Source: Simmondsia chinensis (Eukaryota; Streptophyta; Magnoliopsida; Caryophyllales; Simmondsiaceae). Taken from it: a stretch of DNA of 64,000 bases. Shown here in pieces: positions 11,901 through 23,745 of the stretch. The notes under the pieces were generated by a model. That model did no database searches, was not told the DNA's origin, and saw only the letters and a list, made by a program, of their open reading frames with translations. Position numbers and translations under genes: made by a program. Position 1 is the first letter of the stretch. Each line of letters starts with the position of its first letter. The stretch lies in the NCBI GenBank assembly GCA_018398585.1, contig JAGTTD010000016.1, positions 19,825,212-19,889,211 on the forward strand, given 5' to 3'.

Positions 11901-12009
11901 TCATATACCTCTATTAAAGTGTAGTATTATTATTTTATGTAAACTGGATTAAATCAACATAATTCATATTCTCCTTTCAGAAATCCAAAATAATTCATTC
12001 CACAAGTTC
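8998..12009. other. Non-coding, repeat-like stretch
   Basis: No credible ORF or domain in either strand. 8998-10440 may be the 3' non-coding part of the minus-strand element whose LTR ends at 8997. Near 10610 a minus-strand TGTGACACCCCT start, a usual beginning of plant gypsy LTRs, suggests another LTR edge, but no partner or TSD was found. 10620-12009 is AT-rich and has the look of retrotransposon untranslated sequence. Confidence 0.35.
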
Positions 12010-12770
12010 TAACCAGCTGTGAATAAATAAGTATCCAGCCCCCTGCCCTCAGTCGTGAGCTGAGGTGGAACATACCATGAATAGATAAGTATCCAGCCCC
12101 CTGCCCTCAGCCGTGAGCTGAGGTGGAGCATACCGTGAATAGCCAGCCTCCAACTCTCAGCCATGAGTTGAGTCAGAGCATAATATTTTGCTTGCCTAAA
12201 AAGGGCTTACATCTTAAATAGATTTCACCTGCCTAAGAAGGACTTACAACTACATGTGTGTCTTGCCTTCCTAAGAAGGGCTTATAGAGTAAACGAATTT
12301 CACTTGCCTGAGAAGAAATTCCGACTACATGTGTGTCTTGCCTGCCTAAGAAGGGCTTATAGTTTAGACGGATAATCCGTTAGCCTCCAGTCTTCAGCTG
12401 GGTTAAGGTGTACCGTTAAAAGATAAATCATGAGCCCCCAACCCCCAGTCGTCAACTGGGGTGGCGCAAACCATGAACAGCTGAACTGTCAGCCCCCAAT
12501 CCTCGGCCGTTAGCTGGGTCGAGGCATACCGTGAATAGAAAAATCGTAAGCCCCCCAATCCCCAGCTGCCAGCTGGGTTGGGACATACCGTGAGTAAAGA
12601 AATCGCAAGCCCCTAGTCCCCAGCCATCAGCTGGGTTGGGGCATACCGTGAGTAGACAAACCGTAGGCCCCCAGTCCCTAGCTTTCATCCGGGTTGGGAC
12701 ATACAGTGTGTAGACAAACCATAAGCCCCTAACCCCTAGTCCCCAGCCGTCAGCTGGGTTGACATTGATA
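12010..12770. repeat. Degenerate tandem repeat array (about 55-60 bp units)
   Basis: Recurrent blocks of the form AGCCCCCAGTCCCCAGC, then CAGCTGGGTTGGG, then CATACCGTGAATAGA repeat about ten times at about 55-65 bp intervals. In the middle (12180-12360) they alternate with a second unit built on TTGCCTGCCTAAGAAGGGCTTA. Tandem arrays between coding region and 3' LTR are a known feature of Tat-lineage gypsy elements, which fits its place left of the antisense ORF and pol. Confidence 0.7.
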
Positions 12771-13042
12771 AGAACCGCATTAATTACAGTTTATTTTCCC
12801 GAGGCAAGGCGAGCCATGTGTCGCTGCCCTATTCCACTGCCTGTCCTTTCTATCAGGAGCTATAAGTGCCTCTTTTCAGACGTTCAACCTTTCATCCCTT
12901 TCTCCATTGTTCTGTAATTTTTCTCCCTGGGTTTCAAAGCTTCGGCCGTCTCTTTATTAGCCATTTATTCCATTCTCATTCTCAATCAAGGTAAACAACC
13001 ACTGCTTTTTGATTATTACTTCCCCCTTTTTTACCTTCACGG

Positions 13043-13073
<31 letters not shown>

Positions 13074-13414
13074 CTCTCTCTTTGTTGTTGGGGAGTTCTT
13101 GACCTAGGGGTTTCGACTCCCATGGGAGACCCTAACGAGAATCCCCAACTTCTTGTGGATTTAATCGCGAGGTGGGCAGAAATCCCCCTTTTTTCTCCCA
13201 TGAGGGCTTAAGTAATGGGGCCTGGGTTGATTCAAGAGAATTTGTCCACTTCTCAATGGCCTTGCCAAGGGGATGCATCTTTCGCCTCCGAGGGGGATTA
13301 TTCTGCCTTGCCTAGCGTTTATGAACCTTTAGGTGAACAGGCAAGTTTTCAGCACGGTTAGATTCCTCTTTACTAACCCTTTCTTTGTTGAGTTTGTACT
13401 TATTTTTTAGAAGA
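12771..13414 (+). other. Region upstream of the antisense ORF
   Basis: No ORF. It has a TATA-like CTATAAGTGCC (about 12860) followed by pyrimidine-rich DNA, a 26-C homopolymer (13045-13070) and a (TC)n run. It could hold the promoter and leader of the plus-strand antisense gene that starts at 13415, but nothing proves transcription. Confidence 0.35.
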
Positions 13415-15427
13415 ATGGCTCCTAAGTGTATCCATCTCAAAAGCTCTAACCGGGAAGGTCAACAGAAAGAGCCTTAAGTTGGGAAGGCTATGGAAATGGA
13501 GCCCTTCTCTCGACTCGCTCCTTCTCCCATCAGGACATCCGAAGAGGTGGCGCTAAGGGAAAGATTCTTGGAGGCGACTTTGATCCTTCCCCTAGGATCA
13601 TTTATTTCCTTATTGGCTAAGGAAGAGGGGATGAGACAATTTCGGGAAAAGTACTTCTTTCCTGAGGACTACGATGTTCAGGGTCGTGGGGAGAAAGATA
13701 ATCCCTTGTAACCTCCTTAACCAGGTTACCTTGCCATGACTGTGGATGCCTTGGACGCAGGACTGAGGTTTCCTCTTCCTAATTTTTTTGAATGGATTCT
13801 TAGACGGTATTCCATATGCCCCAGCCAGGTTAGCCCCAACAGCTTTCAGAACGTTTATGGTTACTTGATTACTTGCTTTATGGCGGTATTGTCCCCCTCC
13901 ACACACAATTTTGATTACTTATTCAGGACGAAGCAACTAAAAGGCGTCGTTTCATTTGAAAGCAAGGGAGGGATCAAGTTTGTTGAGAGTAATCCCTCTA
14001 AGTTAAGCTATTGGCAGAATAGGTTTGTGTGGGTGAAGCCTTCACGGCTTCCTCCTTACCCTACTTTTTGGACCACATTGAATAAGAACCATACCCCTCA
14101 AGAGGACAAATTATCCTCTCATGAAACAAAGGTGGTTCGTTGTTTCGAGCAAGACCCTAGTTCTCGTTTCATAGCAACTAAGGAGTTGCTAGAGTAGGAG
14201 AGGGTTTTGATTAAGGTGGGATTGTGTGTGAAATCCGTTGGTGGTAAGCTAACTCCTTAACCGTAGGAAACTTATTATCCATTGATGCACTATGTTTTTC
14301 CTAATAGGTTTCAAGTGGGGAAGCTGACGTGGACATCCCTACCTTGGTCGAGTCCCTTTGTCAAGGGAAAGGAAAAGAACTGGCATCCAAATTTCCCGGT
14401 CAGAAGAAGGAAAAGGGAGCAACTACCAACGAACTTAGAGGAACACCCGCCACGGCATCTAAATCAAGGAAAGTGAAGGCGACTGCTGCTAGTGTAGGGG
14501 GAGAAACTTCTTCGGTATCCTGTCCCTCCCAAGGGGAGGTTTCTAACCTACCTATTATTCAAGCTTCTCCCGCAGGGGAGAGACCGTCTCTCCCTCCAGG
14601 TCCACTGCCAAGCACCGTGATAGCGCTTCCCTCAAAACCGCCCCCCATCGAACTGGGAGTTGAAGCAGAAGAGGTCCAAATAGAAGAAGTGGAGCAGGGA
14701 GCTAAGGCATCATCATGGACTTCTTCTTCTTTTGATGAAGGGGGAAGTTCTGAATCAGAGGACCAGGCGGCAGGTGCGGAAAGGGTGGAGCCTAACGCTA
14801 TTGGTGGCTCTCATTTAGTTCTAAAATTAGTTCAAATCAGTTCTCCTACTGCACATAGTCCTCCATTTTCTCCTCCACTAGGTCCTTCACCTTTTGGTCG
14901 AGAGGTCGAGAGACCTACTTTGGATGATCCGTTTATCCATACCTTCTCTTCCGCAGTAGGCGGGGGGCGTCTTCTTTACCTCACAAGGCTTCTATCTATG
15001 GAGATGACATGGATTTCAGCAAACGTGCTTGTTTGACTTCGCTTTTCCCTGAAGACACTAAGAGGTTGCAGGCTATCACTCGCGAGACCGCTGCTGCCTA
15101 TGCTCTGAAGGTAATGTTTTCTAGTATTGTAAATAGTGCACACTTGCTATCTTTTTACTGACTCACGTTCCATATATGTAGATAAGTTCTTGGCCTGCGA
15201 TGATGGCAACATATTGGGATTGTGAAGGGAGGGAGATGGCGAGTGAACTTCAACAGCTGAAGGAGAAGTTTGCCTTCTCAGAATGTGAGAAGGAGGAGCT
15301 GAGGGAGAGGCTCTCAACCTTAGAGAGAGTCTACGGGCATCATTTGAGAGATCTAGAAGAAGAGGTACTACACTATAAGAGTGAGACGGCTAAGGTAATG
15401 GAAGAGGCAACGGGTGCCGTGGCCTAA
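13415..15427 (+). pseudogene. Antisense extra ORF of the Tat element (Transposase_28/'putative gypsy type transposon'-like)
   Basis: An ATG at 13415 opens a frame (MAPKC) that runs, with in-frame TAA stops near 13474, 13709 and 13718, into a conserved block (13736-14197) containing DALDAGLRFPL, a P-S-Q-V-S-P-N motif and a WQNRFVWVK motif, typical of the plant domain annotated as putative gypsy-type transposon. Then come a Ser/Pro/Glu-rich linker (14329-14960), a frameshift near 14970, a likely 71-nt intron (15111-15181, GTAATG...TGTAG), and a coiled-coil tail (15200-15427: heptad-like E/L/K with LKEKF, EELRERL). It is opposite to pol. Such antisense ORFs are known in Tat elements; their function is not established. 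Confidence 0.7.
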
Positions 15428-16066
15428 TTCAAGGTAGGTGATGAATTTCATAAGCTTTTAAATTTTTAGTTCTAGAAGGGATTTACTTCCGGCCTTTCTA
15501 AATTCACCTGCCATTTGATGCTAGCTAATCCAGATCTTAGCCGTTTATTACTTCAACAGGTAACAGATCAGCTCCGCCGGGTTGTCTCCAATACGGGAAG
15601 CTCTGCCAGGGGTACCTCGTCTTAGCTAAAGAAAGGGTCACTTTTTGGAGGTTTTAACAAGTTTCGTCCTTAGTGAAATTTTTGTGTCCCAGTCCTGTAA
15701 TTGGGTAGTTACAGTGAAATTTTTGTGTAAATGAATAGCTGTAGTGAAATTTTGTGTAAGTGAATAATTGTAGTATTTGAATAGGGTATATAAGGCTGGG
15801 ATGGAATGTCTTTATATGATACGTCAGCTTTAGAAGTTGTATACATCTATGTTGCTATAAGTATAAAAATTGTACACTGACGATATTAAACTACTGAGAC
15901 GGGAAGATCCACCGCTCTCATGTTTGTCAATAGGCATTCTAATTGAAGCAACCCTATTACACCCTAATACTTACATAACTTGTTTCCTTAAGATGAGCTG
16001 ATACATTCTTTTGCTATTCTCTCTCTATGGATCATCTACCTTATATAACAAAAAGTGTTATTATAT
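15428..16066. other. Spacer between antisense ORF and pol
   Basis: A short C-terminal continuation of the antisense ORF (LRRVVSNTGSS, about 15570-15605) is followed by three imperfect direct repeats of about 40 bp built on GTGAAATTTTTGTGTAA (15675-15775). The rest is AT-rich. No further coding seen. Confidence 0.5.
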
Positions 16067-19000
16067 TCATGCGTAATATTTTTTAAGATTTTGTACATTC
16101 CATGTTCGGGAAATTTTAGAGCCGTCCATGCGTTCTGGTTTATAACTTCCATCTCCTAGCTTGCATACAACACAGTAGGGTCCTTCCCAATTGGCCGCCA
16201 TCTTGCCCTGCCCTATCCCTCGCTGAGCAGCATCAGTTCGTTGAAGAACTAAGTCCCCCACATCAAGATGTCTTGGATTTACATGCTTATTGAAAAACTG
16301 CGATATTTGTTATTTTTTAGCAATTATACGAAGGTGTGCCTTTTCTCGAATTTCTTCCACCAAATCAAGCCAATATCATTGTAGCTTATCATTCTTAGGT
16401 TATTGATGGTATTATATTTAGTAACTTGGCTCTCCTACTTCAATAGCGATCACGGCTTCTACTCCATATACCAACATAAACGGGGTTTCTCCTGTGGCTA
16501 CTCAGCATATGGTGCGTTGTGCCCATAGCACGCTGGGTAACTCGTCTACCCACTTTCCCTTGGCTGCGTTTAACCGACGTTTAAGTCCATTGCATATTTG
16601 CTTGTTCTCTGCTTCCGCTTTACGAATATGACACTGACGCGAAGTGAAAAGCAACTTTTAGATGTTGGCAGCATTTTCGAAATCGTGGAGTATTGAACAG
16701 CGTTCCATTATCAGTAATCAAAGCCCTTGGGATTTCGAAATGGGTGATGATGTTTTTCCACAGAAATTGGTGAGTGGCATTTTCCATGATCCTCGCTACT
16801 GGTTCATTCTCTACCCTTTTACTAAAGTAATCAACTACCACTATCAGAAACTTCCTTTTCCCGCTAGCTAGTGGGAAGGGTCCTAGGATGTCCATCCCTC
16901 ATTGTGCAAAGGGTATGGGGTCAATGATGGGTGTAAGACCGTTGTTGGGGTGTGGATTAAGGGTGCAAACATTTGACACTTGTCACACTTTCGTACCAAG
17001 GTGTTGGCCTCTTTCTTTAAAGTTGGCCAAAAATAGCCTGCCCGTAATGCCATACCGAATAGGGGTCTTTGTCTAATATGAGTTCCACAGATGCCTTCAT
17101 GGATTTCTCTTAGCACATAATTTCCTTCTTCATCTGTTAAGCACTTTAGCAACAGGTGTGTAAACGAACTCTTATAGAGTTGTTGATTAATTCTAACAAA
17201 GTGGGCCATGTGTCTCTGGAGTTTGCATGCCTCCTTATCATCAGATGGAAACTTGTTTTGCAGAATGTATTCAAGAAGAGGCCCCATCCATCCTTCCCTA
17301 TTTTGTACTTGCATTACTGGTTTTGACTCTTATCTATCAAGATACTTCACATCAACTTCCCTTATACTTATGCACCCCTCTTGTTTCTCCGCAAGTGACT
17401 TCATGCTAGCATAGCGGCTTAATTCATCCGCATGCTTGTTTTACTCACGAGGAATCCCTTGTATGACGAAGTCCTCTAATTTAGAAGCTTTCCTTCGAAC
17501 TAACTCTAAGTATCTTAGCAAATGTGGCTCCTTTGCCTCGTACTTCCCTAGTACTTGCTTCACTACCAACTCTAAGCCACTTAGGACAATGATATGCTGT
17601 GCCCTGGCTACTACAGCGAAGTCAATGCCATGACGCAAGGCTTCGCACTCGGCTTCATTACCGGTTGCCTTGAAATTCAATTTCATTGCATATTCTGTCT
17701 TTTCTCCATCAGGATTAACTACTGCTATTCCCACGCCGTGGCCTTCTTGATCAGCAGAACTGTCAACGAATATTTTCCAGGTATACTCTTCTCCTGTTGA
17801 CTTCGAGGGTTCACACATACCAACGTCAAAGGAACACTAGGCCAAGAAGTCGGCTAGGGCCTGCACTTTTATTGCCATCCGAGACAGATAGCGAACATCA
17901 TATTCTGAGAGCTAAACCGCCCAGGTTAACATCCTTCCCGAACAGTCTAATCTTGAAAGTAACTTTTTGAATGGTAGGTTAGTTAGCACAATTATAGAAT
18001 GAGCTTGAAAGTATGGTTTTAGCTTTCCTGCTGCTATAATTAACATTAATATGACTTTCTTTAAACCGAGATATCTCTTCTCCCGGTCTTTGAGGATCTG
18101 GCTTATGAAGTATACAGGAAACTGTTGTCCTTTGCGATCAGCTACCAAGACTGCACTTACTGCATCTTCAGAAGTAGCTAGGTATAACTACAGCTTTTCA
18201 TTAAGTTCAGGTTTAGTAATGGTTGGCAAATGCGACAGGCACTGCTTCAACTTGTTTGCTGTCCTCAGTCCAACGGAAGGGTTGTTTCGCCCATAGTACC
18301 TTGAAAAAGGGGAGGGCCTTCTGAGCTCAAGGACTAAAGACTCGGTTCAATGAAGCAATGCACCCCGTTAGTTTTTGGACCTCTCTCTTAGTTTAGGGAG
18401 ATCCCATTTCGAGAATGGCACGGACCTTTCTGGGATTTGCTTTAATTCCCCAGGAACTCACAATAAAACCTAGGAACTTTCCCTCGGATACTTCAAACGA
18501 GCCCTTTTCGGATTCAGCTTCATTCGGTATTTTCGGAGGGCTTCTAAATCTTCTTTCAGGTCTTTCACATGTTCAGACTCTTGTCGTGATTTGACTATCA
18601 TATCATCAATATAAACTTCCATGTTTCGGCCAATTTGTGGAGCAAAGATCTTATTAACAAGCCGTTGGTAGGTTGCCCCGGCATTTTTTAGGCCGAACGG
18701 CATAATCTTATAGCAATATGTTCCCCCCGCAGTTATGAAGGACGTGCTTTCCTTGTTGTTGGGGTGCATTGGTATCTGGTGGTATCCGGAGAAAACATCC
18801 ATAAAACTAAACAATTCATTTCCGGCCGCCGAATCTACCAACCTGTCAATTTTAGGTAACGGGTACAAATCCTTTGGGTATGCAGCATTAAGATCGGTAA
18901 AATCCACACACATTCTCCAACTTCCATTGGGCTTCTTCACAAGTACCACGTTGGCGAACCACTCGCGATATGACACCACTCTAATGAACCCAACACACAT

Positions 19001-19711
19001 TAACTGTTGTATTTTAGCCTTTATTGCCTCATTTCTTTCTGTACAGATGCTGCGCCTCTTTTGCCTGACAGGTGTTTTATCAACTTGTACGTTAAGCTGA
19101 TGTGTGATCCCTGGAATCTCTTCCATGGCGAATGCAAAGACATCGCGAAACTGACTTAAGAGTTCTCCTATTTCTCTATGCGAGCGAGGAGATAGTCCAG
19201 CGCCTAGATTAACATACCACCCAGTCTCGAGTTCATACTTTTCTAACGACGGTGAGGTGGAGTTAACATCCGTGATGGGTGTAGTGGAGAGTGGTTGTTG
19301 AGGATAAGCGGGCTTAGCCATCATAACGGCAGGGCCAGTGAGCGCCTGGTAACATTCCTTGGCTAGAGCATGGCTTCCCTTAATTAACATAACATCACCA
19401 TTAGCTTTCATGAACTTCATGGTCAAATGGTAGGTTAAAACCATGGCTTTGAGTCGATTCAATGTGGTTCTACCGAATATTGCATTATAGGCGGAGGAGG
19501 AGTCTATGATTAGATAGTCTACACTCATTGTCCGTTGTCTGGTTTCATCTCGTAAAGCCGTGGTCAACGTGATCTTCCCCCGTGGTAGCATGGGGTCCCC
19601 TAAAAACCCTACAACAGGGTACGGAGCAAGTATGAGAACTGTCATTGGAAGATTCATTATGTTGTAACCTTCCAGGAAGAGCATATCGGCAGAACTTCCT
19701 TGATCAATCAA
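16067..19711 (-). pseudogene. Tat-lineage Ty3/gypsy pol (protease-RT-RNase H-aRNH-integrase)
   Basis: In order on the minus strand: aspartic protease (IDQGSSADMLF, 19680-19711); reverse transcriptase (18470-19300) with WRMCVDFTDLN, PFGLKNAGATYQRL and the catalytic YIDDM; a frameshift near 18470; RNase H (17912-18148, PVYFISQ); a second, archaeal-type RNase H (17441-17818) with FVDSSADQEGHG and NEAECEAL; integrase zinc-binding HH-CC (16883-17314, ending CDKCQ); core (16620-16895) with MDILGPF and ALITDNG; C-terminal block (16067-16261) with GDLVL, NWEGPY and TWNVQNLKKYY. The double RNase H marks the Tat lineage. At least five frame breaks, so not functional. Confidence 0.85.
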
Positions 19712-19954
19712 TTTGCGGTGTACAAGACAATCATGAATCCCTGTTGTGATTACTAGCAGGTCCTCGTGGGGTGTAACTATCCCCTTAGCATCTTCCTTGG
19801 TAAAACTTATGCTGCTATGTTTATTTCGCTGCGGCTGCTTTAAAGCCGACCTTAGTCCTCCTTTGCTGGTATGTTTAGAAAAGTATAGAGGACCCCTAAT
19901 AATGGTAGCAATAACCCTTCACATGGAGCTTTCAGGATCTTTGACATGTTCATC

Positions 19955-21058
19955 TTACCTCTTAGCATTTATTGTTTTCAACCTTTTTAGGTTAGCGTAT
20001 TCCTGCCACTGCCCTGTACGTTTGGCCTCGTGTAAGTAGTACACTAAGGAGCGACATTCAGCAATGTTGTGACTAGGTGACTGATGATACGAGCACCATT
20101 TGGTCTTGTTGCCTTTGGTCGCTTGGGGCGGGATCTCCCTAGGGTTATTCCGCGAGACATTTTTGTTTACTTCCAAAAGAGGTTGCGGAGCCCCTTGCGG
20201 GACCTGGGCATTTGGAATGGGTTCATGCCCACCTACTCGATGCGTATTGTTTTGTGGCTTCCTTAAGTTTTCTCTTTGGTTGAGAGGAGCACTCACTCGG
20301 GTACTGTCTACTCTCAGTGCCGGCTGTACCACGTCTTTAGCCGAAATATATTTATTAGCCTTGTGCCATAATTCAACAACCGTAGAAGGTTTCCCTTTGG
20401 TTAGCGTGAATTTAAAGTTTGAGTCTTGCAATCCATTGATAAAGGCAGTAATAGCAGTTTCATCTAAGAGGTTGGCAACATAAATCATGGCACAGGTAAA
20501 TCAATGTACGTCGCTTCTCAAGGGCTCATGTTCATATTACTGTGGCTTAAGTAAATGCGCGACGGTTTTCTTTCTTCTTTTATTACCAAGAAAATGACGA
20601 ACAAACCATTCCAAAAGTTCAGTAAAGTTATCAATAGATGAGTTTGGCAAAGACACAAACCAATTTTGTGCTGCTAGACATTTACACCATACATCTTCTT
20701 CTACATCTCGCAAATACATCCACGCCATAGACCCCGTGAGATGGCCCTCCAGATCTTGAGTGCTGTCAAACAAATCGATGTTTAGGATTTTAACCTTTCC
20801 CACTAGGGAAAACAAAATTCTTGAGGCAAATGGTGAGTGTGTTCCCAGTACTTGAAGGGTTGGATCTGGCTTACCACCTTTTTCGCCATTCTTCCTTTTG
20901 CCTTTTGCAGACTTACGATAAGTGCTGGCCGTTGACTCAATGACATCATCCGAAGTTTGGAGTTGAGTAGGGTGGAGTTTCATGTGCGGTGTCGTGATTT
21001 GACTGGGATCTGGGGCTCTCACCGTGGTGTTAGCCTCATTACTCACATCGTTGGGCAT
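19955..21058 (-). pseudogene. Tat-lineage gag
   Basis: Two blocks in one frame are separated by a TAA and a TGA (20489-20536). The first (20537-21058) has the capsid-like LDLYD-type segment (LFDSTQDLEGHL), MAWMYL and WFVRHFLGNKRRKKTVAHLL. The second (19955-20488) starts with the LDETAITAFINGLQDSNFKFTL block and ends with a zinc-knuckle-like C-S-Y-H-x8-C (CSYHQ...NIAEC). The match to Tat gag is strong. It lies just inside the PBS at 21193-21212. Confidence 0.8.
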
Positions 21059-21192
21059 TCGCGAGAGGAGGAGCTGCTCAATCTGGTGTTGCAGTTGATC
21101 GAATTATGCTCGGGTGACAAAATCTGTGTTTTCTGGCCTTTCCAAGAGGCTATTATGCCTACTAAGATCTGTCATAGAGGAAAAGGTTTTTC

Positions 21193-21212
21193 CTTTCCCA
21201 CAAACGGCGCTA
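21193..21212 (-). promoter_or_regulatory. Primer-binding site of the Tat element
   Basis: On the minus strand the sequence two bases inside the LTR reads AGCGCCGTTTGTGGGAAAGG. This is close to the TGGCGCCGTCTGTGGGAA type used by Tat-lineage elements, with small changes. Confidence 0.65.
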
Positions 21213-21214
21213 GT

Positions 21215-21643
21215 TGTTTAGAAATTTTTTGGTTGGATTCGTGAAAGAAGGGCCACTCTCAAGCCCTTTTTACCTTTTCTCTCAATCTGTCTTTTCTCTC
21301 CTTTTTTTCTATGCCTTTTGATGGCTTTTTTCCCTTTTATTTATAGGGAATCAGAAATAAGGCTTAAAAGGGATAAGTTTGGTCTCCTTTGACTGAGGAC
21401 CAAAAGATCATTGGGCCACTTTTGCTGGAGGCCTTAAGTACCGCGGTTGCCGTCTAGGGTATCGCGGCTTCGACACATGGTGGGTCATGGTATCAGGCTT
21501 CTACTCCTAATAATTCTTGGGGGGCAGAGGCTTTATCTTGCTAGTTATCACGGCTTTCCTCATTTATCAGCCCGGGTTCTTCTGCCGCCTTTCCTAAGCT
21601 TCTCGGCTTTTGTTCTCAGTGCTTTTTGTTTTTATCCTCAACA
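21215..21643 (-). repeat. 5' LTR of the Tat element
   Basis: On the minus strand it runs from TGTTGAGGAT (21643) to TTTCTAAACA (21215), about 429 bp. A TATAAATAAAAGGG box lies near 21330-21343 (minus), followed by a purine-rich leader. The 21643 boundary is inferred from the TG...CA rule, since no second LTR is available to align. Confidence 0.55.
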
Positions 21644-21779
21644 ATTCCCTTTACACAACCGCCACCGCCAGTCTCCCAATCCTCCAACTCTTTCTTTGCA
21701 CAGCTTTCTAGCTTTCAGAAATCGTAGTTGGGACTGAAGCTCACTAATGGTTTGCTAAGGAAATACTTGTCCCTTTTTC

Positions 21780-23745
21780 ATGGACAATATGCCTTTTCAG
21801 GTGAATAATCATTGGTTAAAGATCCTATTTTCTAACATGGGCAGTTGTGGATGCTTAATGGTACACAAAACAAGAAAGCTAAGAAAGGACAGGTTTCAAT
21901 TTGTGCATTTCAAAAGGGAGAAAGAAGCTAAGATAGCAATTAGAGAAGCAAATGGATTATGGCTTGGTTGCAAGAGATTGAAGGTGAGCTAGCCAAGATT
22001 TGAAAAAGATGTTAGCAAGGGTTGTAAAGAGTAACTGAATAATGGCATCTGTGATGTCAACAATCGACTAAACACAAATCGAAATCAGAAAACTTTTGCT
22101 AATGTGACCTGAGAAGGCGGACTTGGAAAATCTGATTAAACTCAATGAACACCAAAAATGGCAATGTAGAGACAATAATCAGAAAGGCAGAATAAGCCAA
22201 AGTGACAAAAAGAGGTTGTGAAGGTCATGGGGATCGATCGAAGAATCTTTCATCTCAAAAAGGTGGGTGGGAATGTTAGAGAGCTGAGAAGTAGTCTGGT
22301 TATTGAAACAAAGTTGGAGACTAGATTGGAAGTAGTCCCATTTAGACTTCTTGAGGAGAAGATCAGCTATTATAAAATTTGTGCCACTTGTAGCAGAAAA
22401 TTCCTTCTCACCTTTGCATCCATAGAAGATAAGGAGATATTTTTTTTCAATTAAAGTCGCCTTAGAATAATAACTGGTTTGGGAAAATATCTATTTTGAC
22501 TGAATATGAGATAAATCTAAAAAGAAAGGCCTAAATTGTTTGTTATGGGATGCCTCTTTTGACCTGGTCCTTTGATAATTTCAAGAAAATTTTCGAGCAT
22601 TGGGGTTTAATACTTGAAGTGGACAAATAATGCGATAGCTTTAAGTCATTTGAGGTTGCAAGAGTCCTCATCGAGACTGAGTTACCTGAACCTATCAAGG
22701 ATGTTGCTTCTTATGGGATGCCCCTTCGCACGTGGTCCTTTGATAATGTCAAGAAAATTTCCGAGCATTGGGGTTTAATACTTGAAGTGGACTAATAATG
22801 TGATAGCTTTAAGGCATTTGAGGTTGGAAGAGTCCTCATCAAGACTGAGTTACCTGAACTTATCGAGGATGTTGTAGTCATAACAACAAGGCAATCTTAC
22901 TACATTGTTCATGCATTTGAAATATGTTAGGTAACCTTTGAAAAGTTTCACGAGTGGGCTTCTTGTGCTGGTGAGAACAAAATCAATCATAGAAGGGAAG
23001 CATCTCTGCTAGCTCTAGTGCAGAGGTGTGTGTGGCTAGGGGCTTGATGGATCCTCCTGTTCCTATAGGTGGAGTGATGCACCCTAAGAAGGCGACCAAT
23101 TTCTCCCTTGAGGATTGGGGTGAGGAATCTCTAGAGGAAAGAAAAACATATCTACCTCGGGTTCATCAATGTGTGGCTGCTACCTGCCCTTCTCTAATCT
23201 CGGCGGCTCCCAATGAGATGCTTTTTACTTCAATTGCCAAGTGTGTCGAAAATAGGGATGCTAGCAGTGTTGGGGGCTCAAATAGGCAATCGGTGGCGGC
23301 CGCGACTCCCATAACAGCTGGCAGTGTTGGTGATACTGATGAAGATGGCATTGATGTGGGCGCTTCCCTTGCTTTGGTTTTCTCGCTGGCCTCCTTGGGT
23401 GCCCCACAAAGTAACCATTTTACCTATGCTTTCGGTGCCCACGAAGTGGCCCTAGATGGTGCTCTCAATCTTGGTGCAGATATGGAGGCTAATAATGATG
23501 TTGGAGTCGAGGTTGCTACTAAGGTGGCGGGTGGTTATGAGTTAAGTGATGATTTTGCAGCTTATACTAGCGAGAAGCACATTGAATGCTTTGTAGATAT
23601 GTCCCCCTTTGCTAGCCATCTTGCACAGGGTATTATTATGTCCTTTATTGAGCCTCCCATTGCCCTTAATCGCGGTCGTTGGAGTTGGGATTTTGGGAAA
23701 AATTTGGGCTTAAGCTATCATGGCCCTGATTGTGAGATGCACTAG
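21780..23745 (+). pseudogene. ORF1-like protein with RRM and DUF4283-like region, degenerate
   Basis: The N-terminal block (21780-21992) reads as an RRM: MDNMPFQVN at the RNP2 position and DRFQFVHFK at RNP1, then EANGLWLG. Downstream, 22218-22454 and 22541-22880 resemble the domain that follows the RRM in plant LINE ORF1 proteins (pattern GMPL-x-TWSFDNFKKI-x-EHWG). That second domain is duplicated in tandem. A last open block (23026-23745, 239 codons) is Ala/Ser/Asp-rich with no motif I recognise. Stops between blocks indicate a pseudogene. Confidence 0.5.
22541..22876 (+). repeat. Tandem duplication, 168-bp period, inside the ORF1 remnant
   Basis: Copy 1 starts TGTTATGGGATGCC (22541) and copy 2 CTTCTTATGGGATGCC (22706). 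They stay about 90% similar by eye over the full period. 168 bp equals 56 codons, so the duplication kept the frame. Confidence 0.8.

Larger units (their letters stand above)
12010..21643 (-). mobile_element. Tat-lineage Ty3/gypsy retrotransposon, decayed, 3' LTR missing
   Basis: Minus-strand order from the right: 5' LTR (21215-21643), PBS (about 21193-21212), gag (about 19955-21058), protease/RT/RNase H/second RNase H/integrase (about 16067-19711), an antisense extra gene (13415-15427), then a tandem-repeat array (12010-12770). This is the known plan of Tat elements such as Grande or Retand: dual RNase H and an antisense ORF between pol and the 3' LTR. No copy of the right LTR was found on the left, so the 3' end is lost or lies in unrecognised sequence; the left limit is arbitrary. 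Stops and frameshifts throughout show it is inactive. Confidence 0.8.
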
